NCBI RefSeq assembly: GCF_031143425.1
Contig: NC_090438.1
Coordinates: forward strand, 771,043,138-771,107,137
From: Pleurodeles waltl
Taxonomy: Eukaryota > Chordata > Amphibia > Caudata > Salamandridae
Direction of reading: 5' to 3'
Length of the DNA stretch: 64,000 nucleotides
The notes beneath the pieces are model-generated. The model did not search any database and was not told where the DNA came from. It saw only the letters and a program-made list of their open reading frames with translations. This document shows positions 9,702 through 21,100 of this stretch, piece by piece; position 1 is the first letter of the stretch; the number at the start of each line of letters is the position of its first letter. The position numbers and the translations under genes were made by a program.

Positions 9702-12386
9702 TGTAAAGAAATGGCTCCCTGTTGCAGTTACCCCCCACTTTTTGCCTGATACTGATGCTGACTTGACTGAGAAGTGTGCTGGGACCCTGCTAACCAGGCC
9801 CCAGCACCAGTGTTCTTTCACCTAATATGTACCATTGTTTCCACAATTGGCACAACCCTGGCACCTAGGTAAGTCCCTTGTAACTGGTACCCCTGGTACC
9901 AAGGGCCCTGATGCCAGGGAAGGTCTCTAAGGGCTGCAGCATGTCTTATGCCACCCTAGAGACCCCTCACTCAGCACAGACACACTGCTTGCCAGCTTGT
10001 GTGTGCTGATGGGGAGAAAATGACTAAGTCGACATGGCACTCCCCTCAGGGTGCCATGCCAACCTCCCACTGCCTGTGGCATAGGTAAGTCACCCCTCTA
10101 GTAGGCCTTACAGCCCTAAGGCAGGGTGCACTATACCACAGGTGAGGGCATATGTGCATGAGCACTATGCCCCTACAGTGTCTAAGCAAAACCTTAGACA
10201 TTGTAAGTGCAGGGTAGCCATAAGAGTATATGGGCTGGGAGTCTGTCAAAAACGAACTCCACAGCTCCATAATGGCTACACTGAATACTGGGAAGTTTAG
10301 TATCAAACTTCTCAGAATAATAAACCCACACTGATGCCAGTGTTGGATTTATTAAAAAATGCACACAGAGGGCATCTTAGAGATACCCCCTGTATTTTAC
10401 CCAATTGTTCAGTGCAGGACTGACTGGTCTGTGCCAGCCTGCTGCTGAGAGACGAGTGTCTGACCTCATGCGGTGAGAGCCTTTGTGCTCTCTGAGGACA
10501 GAAACAAAGCCTGCCCTGGGTGGAGGTGCTTCACACCTCCCCCCTGCAGGAACTGTAACACCTAGCAGTGAGCTTCAAAGGCTCAAGCTTCGTGTTACAA
10601 TGCCCCAGGGCACTCCAGCTAGTGGAGATGCCCGCCTCCTGGACCCAGCCCCCACTTTTGGCGGCAAGTCCAGGAGAGATAATGAGAAAAACAAGGAGGA
10701 GTCACTGGCCAGTCAGGACAGCCCCTAAGGTGTCCTGAGCTGAGGTGACTCTAACTTTTAGAAATCCTCCATCTTGCAGATGGAGGATTCCCCCAATAGG
10801 ATTAGGGATGTGACCCCCTCCCCTTGGGAGGAGGCACAAAGAGGGTGTACTCACCCTCAGGGCTAGTAGCCATTGGCTACTAACCCCCCAGACCTAAACA
10901 CGCCCTTAAATTTAGTATTTAAGGGCTTCCCTGAACCTAAGATTTTAGATTCCAGCAACCACAAGAAGAAGGACTGCCTAGCTGAAACCCCTGCAGAGGA
11001 AGACCAGAAGACAACAACTGCCTTGGCTCCAGAAACTCACCGGCCTGTCTCCTGCCTTCCAAGGAACTCTGCTCCAGCGACGCCTTCCAAAGGGACCAGC
11101 GACCTCTGAATCCTCTGAGGACTGCCCTGCTTCGACGACGACAAGAAACTCCAGAGGACAGCGGACCTGCTCCAAAAAGACTGCAACTTTATCCAAAGAA
11201 GCAGCGTTAAAGAACCCTGCAATCTCCCCGCAAAAAGCGTGAGACTTGCAACACTGCACCCGGCGACCCCGACTCGGCTGGTGGAGAACCAACACCTCAG
11301 GGAGGACCCCCGGACTACTCTACGACTGTGAGTACCAAAACCTGTCCCCCCTGAGTCCCCACAGCGCCGCCTGCAGAGGGAATCCCGAGGCTTCCCCTGA
11401 CCGCGACTCTCTGAAACCTAAGTCCCGACGCCTGGAAAAGACCCTGCACCCGCAGCCCCCAGGACCTGAAGGACCGGACTTTCACTGCAGAAGTGACCCC
11501 CAGGAGTCCCTCTCCCTTGCCCAAGTGGAGGTTTCCCTGAGGAAGCCCCCCCTTGCCTGCCTGCAGCGCTGAAGAGATCCCTTGATCTCTCATTGACTTC
11601 CATTGCGAACCCGACGCTTGTTCTAACACTGCACCCGGCCGCCCCCGCGCCGCTGAGGGTGAAATTTCTGTGTGGGCTTGTGTCCCCCCTGGTGCCCTAC
11701 AAAACCCCCCTGGTCTGCCCTCCGAAGACGCGGGTACTTACCTGCTGGCAGACTGGAACCGGGGCACCCCCTTCTCTCCATTGAAGCCTATGCGTTTTGG
11801 GCACCACTTTGAACTCTGCACCTGACCGGCCCTGAGCTGCTGGTGTGGTAACTTTGGGGTTGCTCTGAACCCCCAACGGTGGGCTACCTTGGACCAAGAA
11901 CTGAACCCTGTAAGTGTCTTACTTACCTGGTAAAACTAACAAAAACTTACCTCCCCCAGGAACTGTGAAAATTGCACTGTGTCCACTTTTAAAATAGCTA
12001 TTTGTGAATAACTTGAAAAGTATACATGCAATTGAAATGATTCAAAGTTCCTAATGTACTTACCTGCAATACCTTTCAAACAAGATATTACATGTTAAAT
12101 TTGAACCTGTGGTTCTTAAAATAAACTAAGAAAATATATTTTTCTATACAAAACCTATTGGCTGGATTTGTCTCTGAGTGTGTGTACCTCATTTATTGTC
12201 TATGTGTATGTACAACAAATGCTTAACACTACTCCTTGGATAAGCCTACTGCTCGACCACACTACCACAAAATAGAGCATTAGTATTATCTCTTTTTACC
12301 ACTATTTTACCTCTAAGGGGAACCCTTGGACTCTGTGCATGCTATTCCTTACTTTGAAATAGCACATACAGAGCCAACTTCCTACA
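9702..12386 (+). mobile_element. Solo LTR of a Gmr1-like element, diverged
   Basis: A 2,685-bp sequence starting tgtaaagaaatgg and ending acttcctaca, homologous along its whole length to the 2,687-bp LTRs at 15150 and 22910 but clearly diverged. It is flanked by the 5-bp duplication catat (9697-9701 and 12387-12391). No internal coding region is present, so it arose by LTR-LTR recombination. It sits in the non-coding part of D3 between left ITR and ICR. Short open frames inside it are not conserved with the younger LTRs and are not genes. Confidence 0.92.
10763..10926. other. Hairpin cluster in the solo LTR
   Basis: Perfect inverted repeats aatcctccatc/gatggaggatt (10763-10789), tagtagcc/ggctacta (10864-10882) and gcccttaaat/atttaagggc (10902-10926) are preserved exactly as in the younger LTRs, although surrounding sequence has diverged. 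Confidence 0.7.
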
Positions 12387-12446
12387 CATATATACAATTT
12401 AAATGCAACTTAAACGGCTACAGGCTCCCGGGGAGGTGGGAGGGCG

Positions 12447-12548
12447 CATGTGAATCTGCAGCGCAACATGCCACGAACAGATGTACACTGGGTAAGTGAC
12501 ATTTTCCGTTCGATGGCATGTGTAGTTGCAGATACACATGCTGTGCAT
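12447..12548 (-). repeat. D3 internal complementary region
   Basis: The complements of the left tip (gcaacatgccacgaacag to acattttc) and the right tip (gatggcatgtgtagttgcag to gtgcat) are juxtaposed, as in the other copies. It lies 36 bp from the recombinase stop codon. Confidence 0.85.
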
Positions 12549-12583
12549 AGACTACAAAGCAGTAATCCTCCCGAAAGCGGTGG

Positions 12584-13700
12584 TCAGCCCATAGGAGTTG
12601 AAGTTGTTTGAAATAATGTTCTTAATACAGCCTGTCCTACTATGGCTTGTTGTGTTGCTAACACATCTACACAGTAATGTTTAGTAAAGGTGTGAGGTGT
12701 AGACCAAGTGGCTGCCTTACAAATCTCTGTCATTGGTATATTACCTAGAAAGGTCATTGTTGCTCCTTTCTTTCTAGTGGAGTGTGCCTTTGGTGTAATG
12801 GGTAATTCTCCTTTAGCTTTGAGGTGACAGGTCTGAATGCATTTGACTATCCATCTGGCTATGCCCTGTTTGGATATAGGGTTACCAGCATGGGGTTTTT
12901 GGAAAGCAAGGAACAATTTTTTAGTTTTTCTAAATGCTTTTGTTCTGTCTATGTAATACATTAGCGCTCTCTATGTCTAATGTATGCAGTGCTCTTTCTG
13001 CTACCGAGTCTGGTTGTGGGAAGAAGACTGGGAGCTCAACTGTTTGGTTTAGATGAAACAGAGATATGACTTTTGGTAAAAATTTTGGATTTGTACGGAG
13101 AACCACTTTATGTTTGGGTATTTGTATAAAGGGTTCTTCTATAGTAAATCCTGTATTTCGCTAACTCTTCGTAGTGAAGTGATGGCTATTAGAAAAGCTA
13201 CTTTCAAAGTTAAGAATTGGATTTGACAAGAATGCATGGGTTCAAACGTTGGACCCATGAGTCGTGTAAGTACAGTATTAAGATTCCACAAGGGTACTGG
13301 TGGGGTTCTTGGAGGTATGATCCTTTTTAACCCTTCCATAAAGGCTTTAATAACTGGGATTCTAAAAAGTGACTTTGTATCTTTAATCTGCAGGTAAGCA
13401 GAGATTGCAGTGAGATGAATTTTGATGGAAGAAAAAGCGAGATTAGCTTTTTGTAGGTGTAGTAAGTAACTCACAATGTTGTGTATGGAGGCCTGTAACG
13501 GTGTGATTTGGTTTGCTTGGCAATAGAAAACAAACCTTTTCCATTTATTAGCATAACAATGCCTTGTTGACGGTTTCCTAACTTGTTTAATGACTTCCAT
13601 ACACTCATTTGAAAGGTTTAGATAGCCAAATTCTAAGACTTCAGGAGCCAGATTGCTAGGTTGAGCGATGCTGGATTGGGGTGTCTGATCTGTTGTTTGT
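12584..13700 (-). pseudogene. D3 tyrosine recombinase, broken
   Basis: Recombinase homologue in two main pieces. The piece 13978-13139 covers the overlap with pol, the core-binding region (NECMEVIKQVRKPSTRHCYANKW) and the arginine motif SLRRVSEIQ, then stops. The piece 12961-12584 covers the C-terminal half with HSTR and the tyrosine in FTKHY, ending at a TGA at 12584. The stop near 13139 and a lost base near 12965 break it. Confidence 0.85.
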
Positions 13701-15144
13701 GTTGTGTTAACAGATCTGGTCTGTTTGGGAGTTTGATGTGAGGTACTACTGAGAAGTCCAACAGTGTGGTGCACCATGGTTGGCGAGCCCACATTGGTGC
13801 TATGAGTATTAGTTTGAGTTTGTTTTGACTCATTTTGTTGACTAGGAAAGGAATGAGTGGGAGAGGGGGAAAAGCGTAAGCAAATATCCCTGACCAACTG
13901 ATCCATAGAGCCATTGCCCTTGGACGGAGGGTGTGGGTACCTGGATGCGAAGTTTTGGCATTTTGCGTTTTGTTGCAAACAGATCTATGTCTGGTGTCCC
14001 CCAGCGGTAGAAGTAATCTTGTAGATGTATTTCCCACTTGTGAGTTTTCTGGTGATCTCAACTGAGATTGTCGGCTAACTGATTGTGAATGCCTGGTATA
14101 TATTGTGCTATCAGGCGAATGTTGTTGTGAATTGCCCAATGCCAAATTTTTTGTGCTAGGAGACACAGTTGTAATGAGTGTGTCCCTCCCGGTTTGTTTA
14201 AATAGTACATTGTTGTCATATTGTCTGTTTTGACAAGAATGTGTTTGTGGACTAGAAGGGGTTAAAAAGCTTTTAGTGCTAGAAAGACTGCTAGTAGTTC
14301 TAAGAGATTTATGTGAAGTTGTTTTTGTTGACTGTCCCATTGACCTTGTATACTAGGATTGTTGAGGTGTGCTCCCCACCCAATCATGGAAGCGTCTGTT
14401 GTGATAATGGCGTGAGGCACTGGGTCTTGAAATGGCCGCCCTTTGTTTAAATTTACAGGGTTCCACCATTGAAGCGAAGAGTGTGTTTGGCGGTCTATCA
14501 ACACTAGCTCTTGAAGTTGACCCTGTGCCTGCGTCCATTGTTTTGCTAGGCACTGTTGTAAAGGCCGCATGTGTAGCCGTACGTTTGGGACGATAGCGAT
14601 GCATGATGACATCATGCCTAGTAGTTTCATAACAAACCTGAGCGTGAACTGTTGGTTTGGTTGTATGCTTTACCTTATTTTTTGAAACGATTGAACTCTT
14701 TGTGGACTTGGAGTGGCAATTGCTTTTTACGTGTTGAGTGTGGCTACCAAGTATTGTTGTAATTGGGATGGTTGCAAGTGAGATTTTTGGTAGTTTATAG
14801 AAAACCCTAGTTTGTGTAGAGTATCTATTACATATTGCGTGTGAGTTTGACACCGGTGTTGAGTGTTGGCTTTTATTATCCAATCGTCTAGATACGGGAA
14901 TACGTGCATGTGATGTCTCCTTATATGCGCTGCTACTACAGCTAGGCATTTTGTCAATACTCTGGGTGCTGTTGTTATCCCGAAGGGCAATACTTTGAAT
15001 TGGTAATGGTTGCCCTGTATTACAAATGTGAGGTACTTCCTGTGAGATGGATGAATGGGTATGTGAAAATACGCATCCTTTAGATCCAGTGTTGCCATGT
15101 ATTCTCCCTGTTTTAGTAAGGGAACTACATCTTGTAGTGTGACC
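13630..15144 (-). pseudogene. pol: D3 pol, 3' part (RT core, RNase H, methyltransferase-like)
   Basis: Continuation of the RT on the far side of the Gmr1-like insertion. RT with motif A TLDLKDAYFHIP and YLDDW lies at 15140-14727, RNase H with TTDASMIGWGAHL and the LLELLAVF glutamate at 14630-14262, and the methyltransferase-like tail (NAKCQNFASRYPH, FAYAFPPLP, APMWARQPW) at 14000-13633 in a shifted frame. The 5' part of the same gene is at 25602-25976. Confidence 0.85.
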
Positions 15145-16210
15145 ATGTGTGTAAGGAAATGCCTCCTTGGCATGGTTGCCCCCTGACTTTTTGCCTTTGC
15201 TGATGCTATGTTTACAATTGAAAGTGTGCTGAGGCCTGCTAACCAGGCCCCAGCACCAGTGTTCTTTCCCTAACCTGTACTTTTGTATCCACAATTGGCA
15301 GACCCTGGCATCCAGATAAGTCCCTTGTAACTGGTACTTCTATTACCAAGGGCCCTGATGCCAAGGAAGGTCTCTAAGGGCTGCAGCATGTCTTATGCCA
15401 CCCTGGAGACCTCTCACTCAGCACAGACACACTGCTTACCAGCTTGTGTGTGCTAGTGAGGACAAAACGAGTAAGTCGACATGGCACTCCCCTCAGGGTG
15501 CCATGCCAGCCTCTCACTGCCTATGCAGTATAGGTAAGACACCCCTCTAGCAGGCCTTACAGCCCTAAGGCAGGGTGCACTATACCATAGGTGAGGGTAC
15601 CAGTGCATGAGCATGGTACCCCTACAGTGTCTAAACAAAACCTTAGACATTGTAAGTGCAGGGTAGCCATAAGAGTATATGGTCTGGGAGTCTGTCAAAC
15701 ACGAACTCCACAGCACCATAATGGCTACACTGAAAACTGGGAAGTTTGGTATCAAACTTCTCAGCACAATAAATGCACACTGATGCCAGTGTACATTTTA
15801 TTGTAAAATACACCACAGAGGGCACCTTAGAGGTGCCCCCTGAAACTTAACCGACTATCTGTGTAGGCTGACTAGTTTTAGCAGCCTGCCACAAACCGAG
15901 ACATGTTGCTGGCCCCATGGGGAGAGTGCCTTTGTCACTCTGAGGCCAGTAACAAAGCCTGCACTGGGTGGAGATGCTAACACCTCTCCCAGGCAGGAAT
16001 TGTCACACCTGGCGGTGAGCCTCAAAGGCTCACCTCCTTTGTGCCAACCCAGCAGGACACTCCAGCTAGTGGAGTTGCCCGCCCCCTCCGGCCCGGCCCC
16101 CACTTTTGGCGGCAAGGCCGGAGAAAATAATGAGAATAACAAGGAGGAGTCACTGGCCAGTCAGGACAGCCCCTAAGGTGTCCTGAGCTGAGGTGACTCT
16201 AACTTTTAGA

Positions 16211-16374
16211 AATCCTCCATCTTGCAGATGGAGGATTCCCCCAATAGGGTTAGGATTGTGACCCCCTCCCCTTGGGAGGAGGCACAAAGAGGGTGTACCC
16301 ACCCTCAGGGCTAGTAGCCATTGGCTACTAACCCCCCAGACCTAAACACGCCCTTAAATTTAGTATTTAAGGGC
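16211..16374. other. Cluster of four perfect hairpins in the 5' LTR
   Basis: Inverted repeats: aatcctccatc/gatggaggatt (16211-16237), cctccc/gggagg (16265-16279), tagtagcc/ggctacta (16312-16330) and gcccttaaat/atttaagggc (16350-16374). The same cluster is at 23971-24134 in the 3' LTR, in both LTRs of copy 2, and largely in the solo LTR. More hairpins lie upstream (15480-15505, 15596-15620, 15820-15838, 16014-16034). Confidence 0.7.
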
Positions 16375-17593
16375 TACCCTGAACCCTAGAAAATTAGATT
16401 CCTGCAACTACAAGAAGAAGGACTGCCTAGCTGAAAACCCCTGCAGCGGAAGACCAGAAGACGACAACTGCCTTGGCTCCAGAAACTCACCGGCCTGTCT
16501 CCTGCCTTCCAAAGATCCTGCTCCAGCGACGCCTTCCAAAGGGACCAGCGACCTCGACATCCTCTGAGGACTGCCCCTGCTTCGAAAAGACAAGAAACTC
16601 CCGAGGACAGCGGACCTGCTCCAAGAAAAGCTGCAACTTTGGTTCCAGCAGCTCCAAAGAACCCTGCAAGCTCCCCGCAAGAAGCGTGAGACTTGCAACA
16701 CTGCACCCGGCGACCCCGACTCGGCTGGTGGCGATCCAACACCTCAGGAGGGACCCCAGGACTACTCTAAGACTGTGAGTACAAAAACCTGTCCCCCCTG
16801 AGCTCCCACAGCGCCGCCTGCAGAGGGAATCCCGAGGCTTCCCCTGACCGCGACTCTTTGAACCTAAAGTCCCGACGCCTGGGAGAGACCCTGCACCCGC
16901 AGCCCCCAGGACCTGAAGGACCGGACTTTCACTGGAGAAGTGACCCCCAGGAGTCCCTCTCCCTTGCCCAAGTGGAGGTTTCCCCGAGGAATCCCCCCCT
17001 TGCCTGCCTGCAGCGCTGAAGAGATCCCGAGATCTCTCATAGACTAACATTGAAAACCCGACGCCTGTTTCCACACTGCACCCGGCCGCCCCCGCGCTGC
17101 TGAGGGTGAAATTTCTGTGTGGGCTTGTGTCCCCCCCGGTGCCCTACAAAACCCCCCTGGTCTGCCCTCCGAAGACGCGGGTACTTACCTGCAAGCAGAC
17201 CGGAACCGGGGCACCCCCTTCTCTCCATTCTAGCCTATGTGTTTTGGGCACCACCTTGAACTCTGCACCTGACCGGCCCTGAGCTGCTGGTGTGGTGACT
17301 TTGGGGTTGCTCTGAACCCCCAACGGTGGGCTACCTTGGACCAAGAACTGAACCCTGTAAGTGTCTTACTTACCTGGTAAAACTAACAAATACTTACCTC
17401 CCCTAGGAACTGTGAAAATTGCACTAAGTGTCCACTTTTAAAACAGCTATTTGTGAATAACTTGAAAAGTATACATGCAATTTTGATGATTTGAAGTTCC
17501 TAAAGTACTTACCTGCAATACCTTTCGAATGAGCTATTACATGTAGAATTTGAACCTGTGGTTCTTAAAATAAACTAAGAAAAGATATTTTTC

Positions 17594-17603
17594 TATATAA
17601 AAA
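17594..17603 (+). promoter_or_regulatory. TATA-like box in the 5' LTR
   Basis: The sequence ctatataaaa lies about 235 bp from the LTR end and is followed by an inverted CCAAT (attgg). It is only a candidate core promoter, because no polyadenylation signal follows it within the LTR. Confidence 0.25.
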
Positions 17604-17837
17604 CCTATTGGCTGGATTTGTCTCTGAGTGTGTGTACCTCATTTATTGTCTATGTGTATGTACAACAAATGCTTAACACTACTCCTTGGATAAGCCTACT
17701 GCTCGACCACACTACCACAAAATAGAGCATTAGTATTATCTCTTTTTACCACTATTTTACCTCTAAGGGGAACCCTTGGACTCTGTGCATGCTATTCCTT
17801 ACTTTGAAATAGCACATACAGAGCCAACTTCCTACAT

Positions 17838-17851
17838 TGGTGGATCAGCGG
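17838..17851 (+). other. Primer-binding-site candidate, copy 1
   Basis: The sequence tggtggatcagcgg begins one base after the LTR end and starts with the TGG expected for pairing to a tRNA CCA 3' end. I cannot name the tRNA. The next 250 bp to the gag start are a non-coding leader. Confidence 0.55.
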
Positions 17852-18100
17852 TGGGGTACAAGACTTTGCATTTGCTGGACTACTCAGCCAATACCTGATC
17901 ACACGACAAATTCCAAAATTGTCATTAGAAATTGATTTTTGCAATTTGAAAAGTTTTCTAAATTCTTAAAAGACCTGCTAGGGCCTTGTGTTAGATCCTG
18001 TTTAGCATTTCTTTTAGAGTTTAAAAGTTTGTAAAAGTTTGAATTAGATTCTAGAACCAGTTGTAGATTCTTAAAAAGTATTCCAACTTTTAGAAGCAAA

Positions 18101-21100
18101 ATGTCTAGCACAGATGTGAATGTGGTGGAACTCGACACCACACCTTACCTCCATCTACAGATGAGAGAGCTAAGGTCACTCTGTAAACTAAAGAAAATAG
18201 CAATGGGCCCCAAACCTACCAAAGTACAGCTCCAGGAGCTGTTGGCAGAGTTTGAAAAGGCCAACCCCTCTGAGGATGGCAACTCAGAAGATGAAGATAG
18301 TGACTTGGAGGGAAATTCCCCCCCTCCAGTCCTACTTAGGGAGAGCAGGACTTCTCAAGCCCTGACTCCACAAATAATAGTCAGAGATGCTGGTTCCCTC
18401 ACAGGAGGGACCAACAACTCTGAAATCACTGAGGATAACTCCAGTGAAGAGGACATCCAGTTAGCCAGGATGGCCAAAAGATTGGCTTTGGAAAGACAGA
18501 TCCTAGCCATAGAGAGGGAAAGACAAGAGATGGGCCTAGGACCCATCAATGGTGGCAGCAACATAAATAGGGTCAGAGATTCTCCTGACATGTTGAAAAT
18601 CCCCAAAGGGATTGTAACTAAATATGAAGATGGTGATGACATCACCAAATGGTTCACAGCTTTTGAGAGGGCTTGTGTAACCAGAAAAGTGAACAGATCT
18701 CACTGGGGTGCTCTCCTTTGGGAAATGTTCACAGGAAAGTGTAGGGATAGACTCCTCACACTCTCTGGACAAGATGCAGAATCTTATGACCTCATGAAGG
18801 GTACCCTGATTGAGGGCTTTGGATTCTCCACTGAGGAGTACAGGATTAGGTTCAGGGGGGCTCAAAAATCCTCGAGCCAGACCTGGGTTGACTTTGTTGA
18901 CTACTCAGTGAAAACACTAGATGGTTGGATTCAAGGCAGTGGTGTAAGTAATTATGATGGGCTGTACAATTTATTTGTGAAAGAACACCTGTTAAGTAAT
19001 TGTTTCAATGATAAACTGCATCAGCATCTGGTAGACCTAGGACCAATTTCTCCCCAAGAATTGGGAAAGAAGGCGGACCATTGGGTCAAGACAAGGGTGT
19101 CCAAGACTTCAACAGGGGGTGACCAAAAGAAAGGGGTCACAAAGACTCCCCAGCAGAAGGGTGATGAGACAACCAAAACTAAAAATAGTAAAGAGTCTTC
19201 TACAGGCCCCCAAAAACCTGCACAGGAGGGTGGGCCCAGAGCCTCTTCACAAAACAATGGGTACAAGGGTAAAAACTTTGATCCCAAAAAGGCCTGGTGT
19301 CATAGCTGTAAACAGCATGGACACCAAACTGGAGACAAGGCCTGTCCCAAGAAAGGTTCCACTCCAAACTCCCATCCAGGTAACACTGGTATGGCTAGTC
19401 TCCAAGTGGGATCAACAGTGTGCCCAGAGCAAATCAGGGTCCACACTGAAGCTACTCTAGTTTCTGAGGGTGGGGTGGATTTAGCCACACTAGCTGTCTG
19501 GCCGCCTAACATGCAAAAATACAGACAGCAACTCTTAATTAATGGGACTAGAATAGAGGGCCTGAGGGATACAGGTGCCAGTGTCACCATGGTGACAGAG
19601 AAACTGGTTTCCCCTGGCCAATACCTGACTGGAAAAACTTACACAGTCACCAACGCTGACAATCAGAGAAAAGTACATCCCATGGCAATGGTTACTTTAG
19701 AATGGGGAGGGGTCAATGGCCTGAAACAGGTGGTGGTCTCCTCAAATATCCCAGTGGACTGTCTGCTTGGAAATGACCTGGAGTCCTCAGCATGGGCTGA
19801 GGTAGAGCTAAAAACCCATGCAGCAATGCTGGGTATCCCTGAACTGGTGTGTGTGAAAACAAGAGCACAATGCAAGGCACAGGGTGAAAAAGTAGAGCTG
19901 GAGTCTGGAAAAATGGCCCAGCCTACCAAGAGAACAGGAAAGTCAGTTGGGAAACCAACTGCAACACAGCAAAAGAAAGGGAACCTCTCTTCTCAGGAAG
20001 AAGTTCTGCCCTCTGAGGGAACTGAGCCTTTGGAACTTGAACCTTATCAGGTTGAGCTCTTAGGCCCAGGGGGACCCTCAAGGGAAGAGCTGTGTAAGGG
20101 ACAAGAAACCTGTCCCTCTCTTGAAGGCCTTAGGCAGCAAGCTGCTGAAGAGTCCAAAGGCAAGAAAAATGGAACACATAGGGTCTATTGGGAAGATGGG
20201 CTCCTGTACACTGAGGCCAGAGACCCCAAACCTGGTGCCACTAGGAGAGTGGTAGTGCCTCAGCTGTTCAGAGAGTTCATCCTAACATTGGCCCATGACA
20301 TTCCCCTTGCTGGACATTTGGGACAAACCAAGACGTGGGAGAGGTTAGTCAACCACTTCTACTGGCCCAATATGTCCAGCATGGTTAAGGAGTTTTGCCT
20401 CTCCTGCCCCACCTGTCAAGCCAGTGGTAAGACAGGTGGGCATCCAAAGGCCCCCCTCATTCCACTTCCAGTGGTGGGGGTGCCCTTTGAAAGAGTGGGT
20501 GTGGACATAGTTGGTCCACTGGAACCTCCCACAGCCTCAGGAAATATGTATATCCTGGTAGTAGTGGATCATGCTACCAGGTATCCTGAAGCTATTCCCC
20601 TTAGGTCAACTACTGCCCCTGCAGTAGCCAAGGCCCTCATTGGTATCTTTACCAGAGTGGGTTTCCCTAAGGAGGTGGTGTCTGACCGAGGTACCAACTT
20701 CATGTCAGCATACCTAAAGCACATGTGGAATGAGTGTGGAGTGACTTATAAATTCACTACACCATACCATCCACAAACTAATGGCTTGGTTGAGAGATTC
20801 AACAAGACATTAAAGGGCATGATCATGGGGCTCCCAGAAAAACTCAAAAGGAGATGGGATGTCCTCCTGCCATGTCTGCTTTTCGCTTACAGGGAGGTAC
20901 CACAGAAGGGAGTAGGGTTCTCACCCTTTGAACTTCTGTTTGGTCATCCTGTAAGGGGACCACTTGCCCTTGTTAAAGAAGGCTGGGAGAGACCTCTCCA
21001 TGAGCCTAAACAGGACATAGTGGACTATGTACTTGGCCTTCGCTCTAGAATGGCAGAGTACATGGAAAAGGCAACCAAAAACCTTGAGGCCAGCCAACAG

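Larger units (their letters stand above)
15150..17836 (+). repeat. 5' LTR of Gmr1-like copy 1
   Basis: 2,687 bp, starting tgtaaggaaatgcc and ending acttcctaca. It is very long for a Ty3/gypsy LTR. It contains an AATAAA at 15768-15773 and a TATA-like ctatataaaa at 17594-17603, but their order does not let me place U3, R and U5. Many short perfect hairpins are present. Open frames in it, on either strand, are GC-rich by-products and not supported as genes. Confidence 0.95.
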
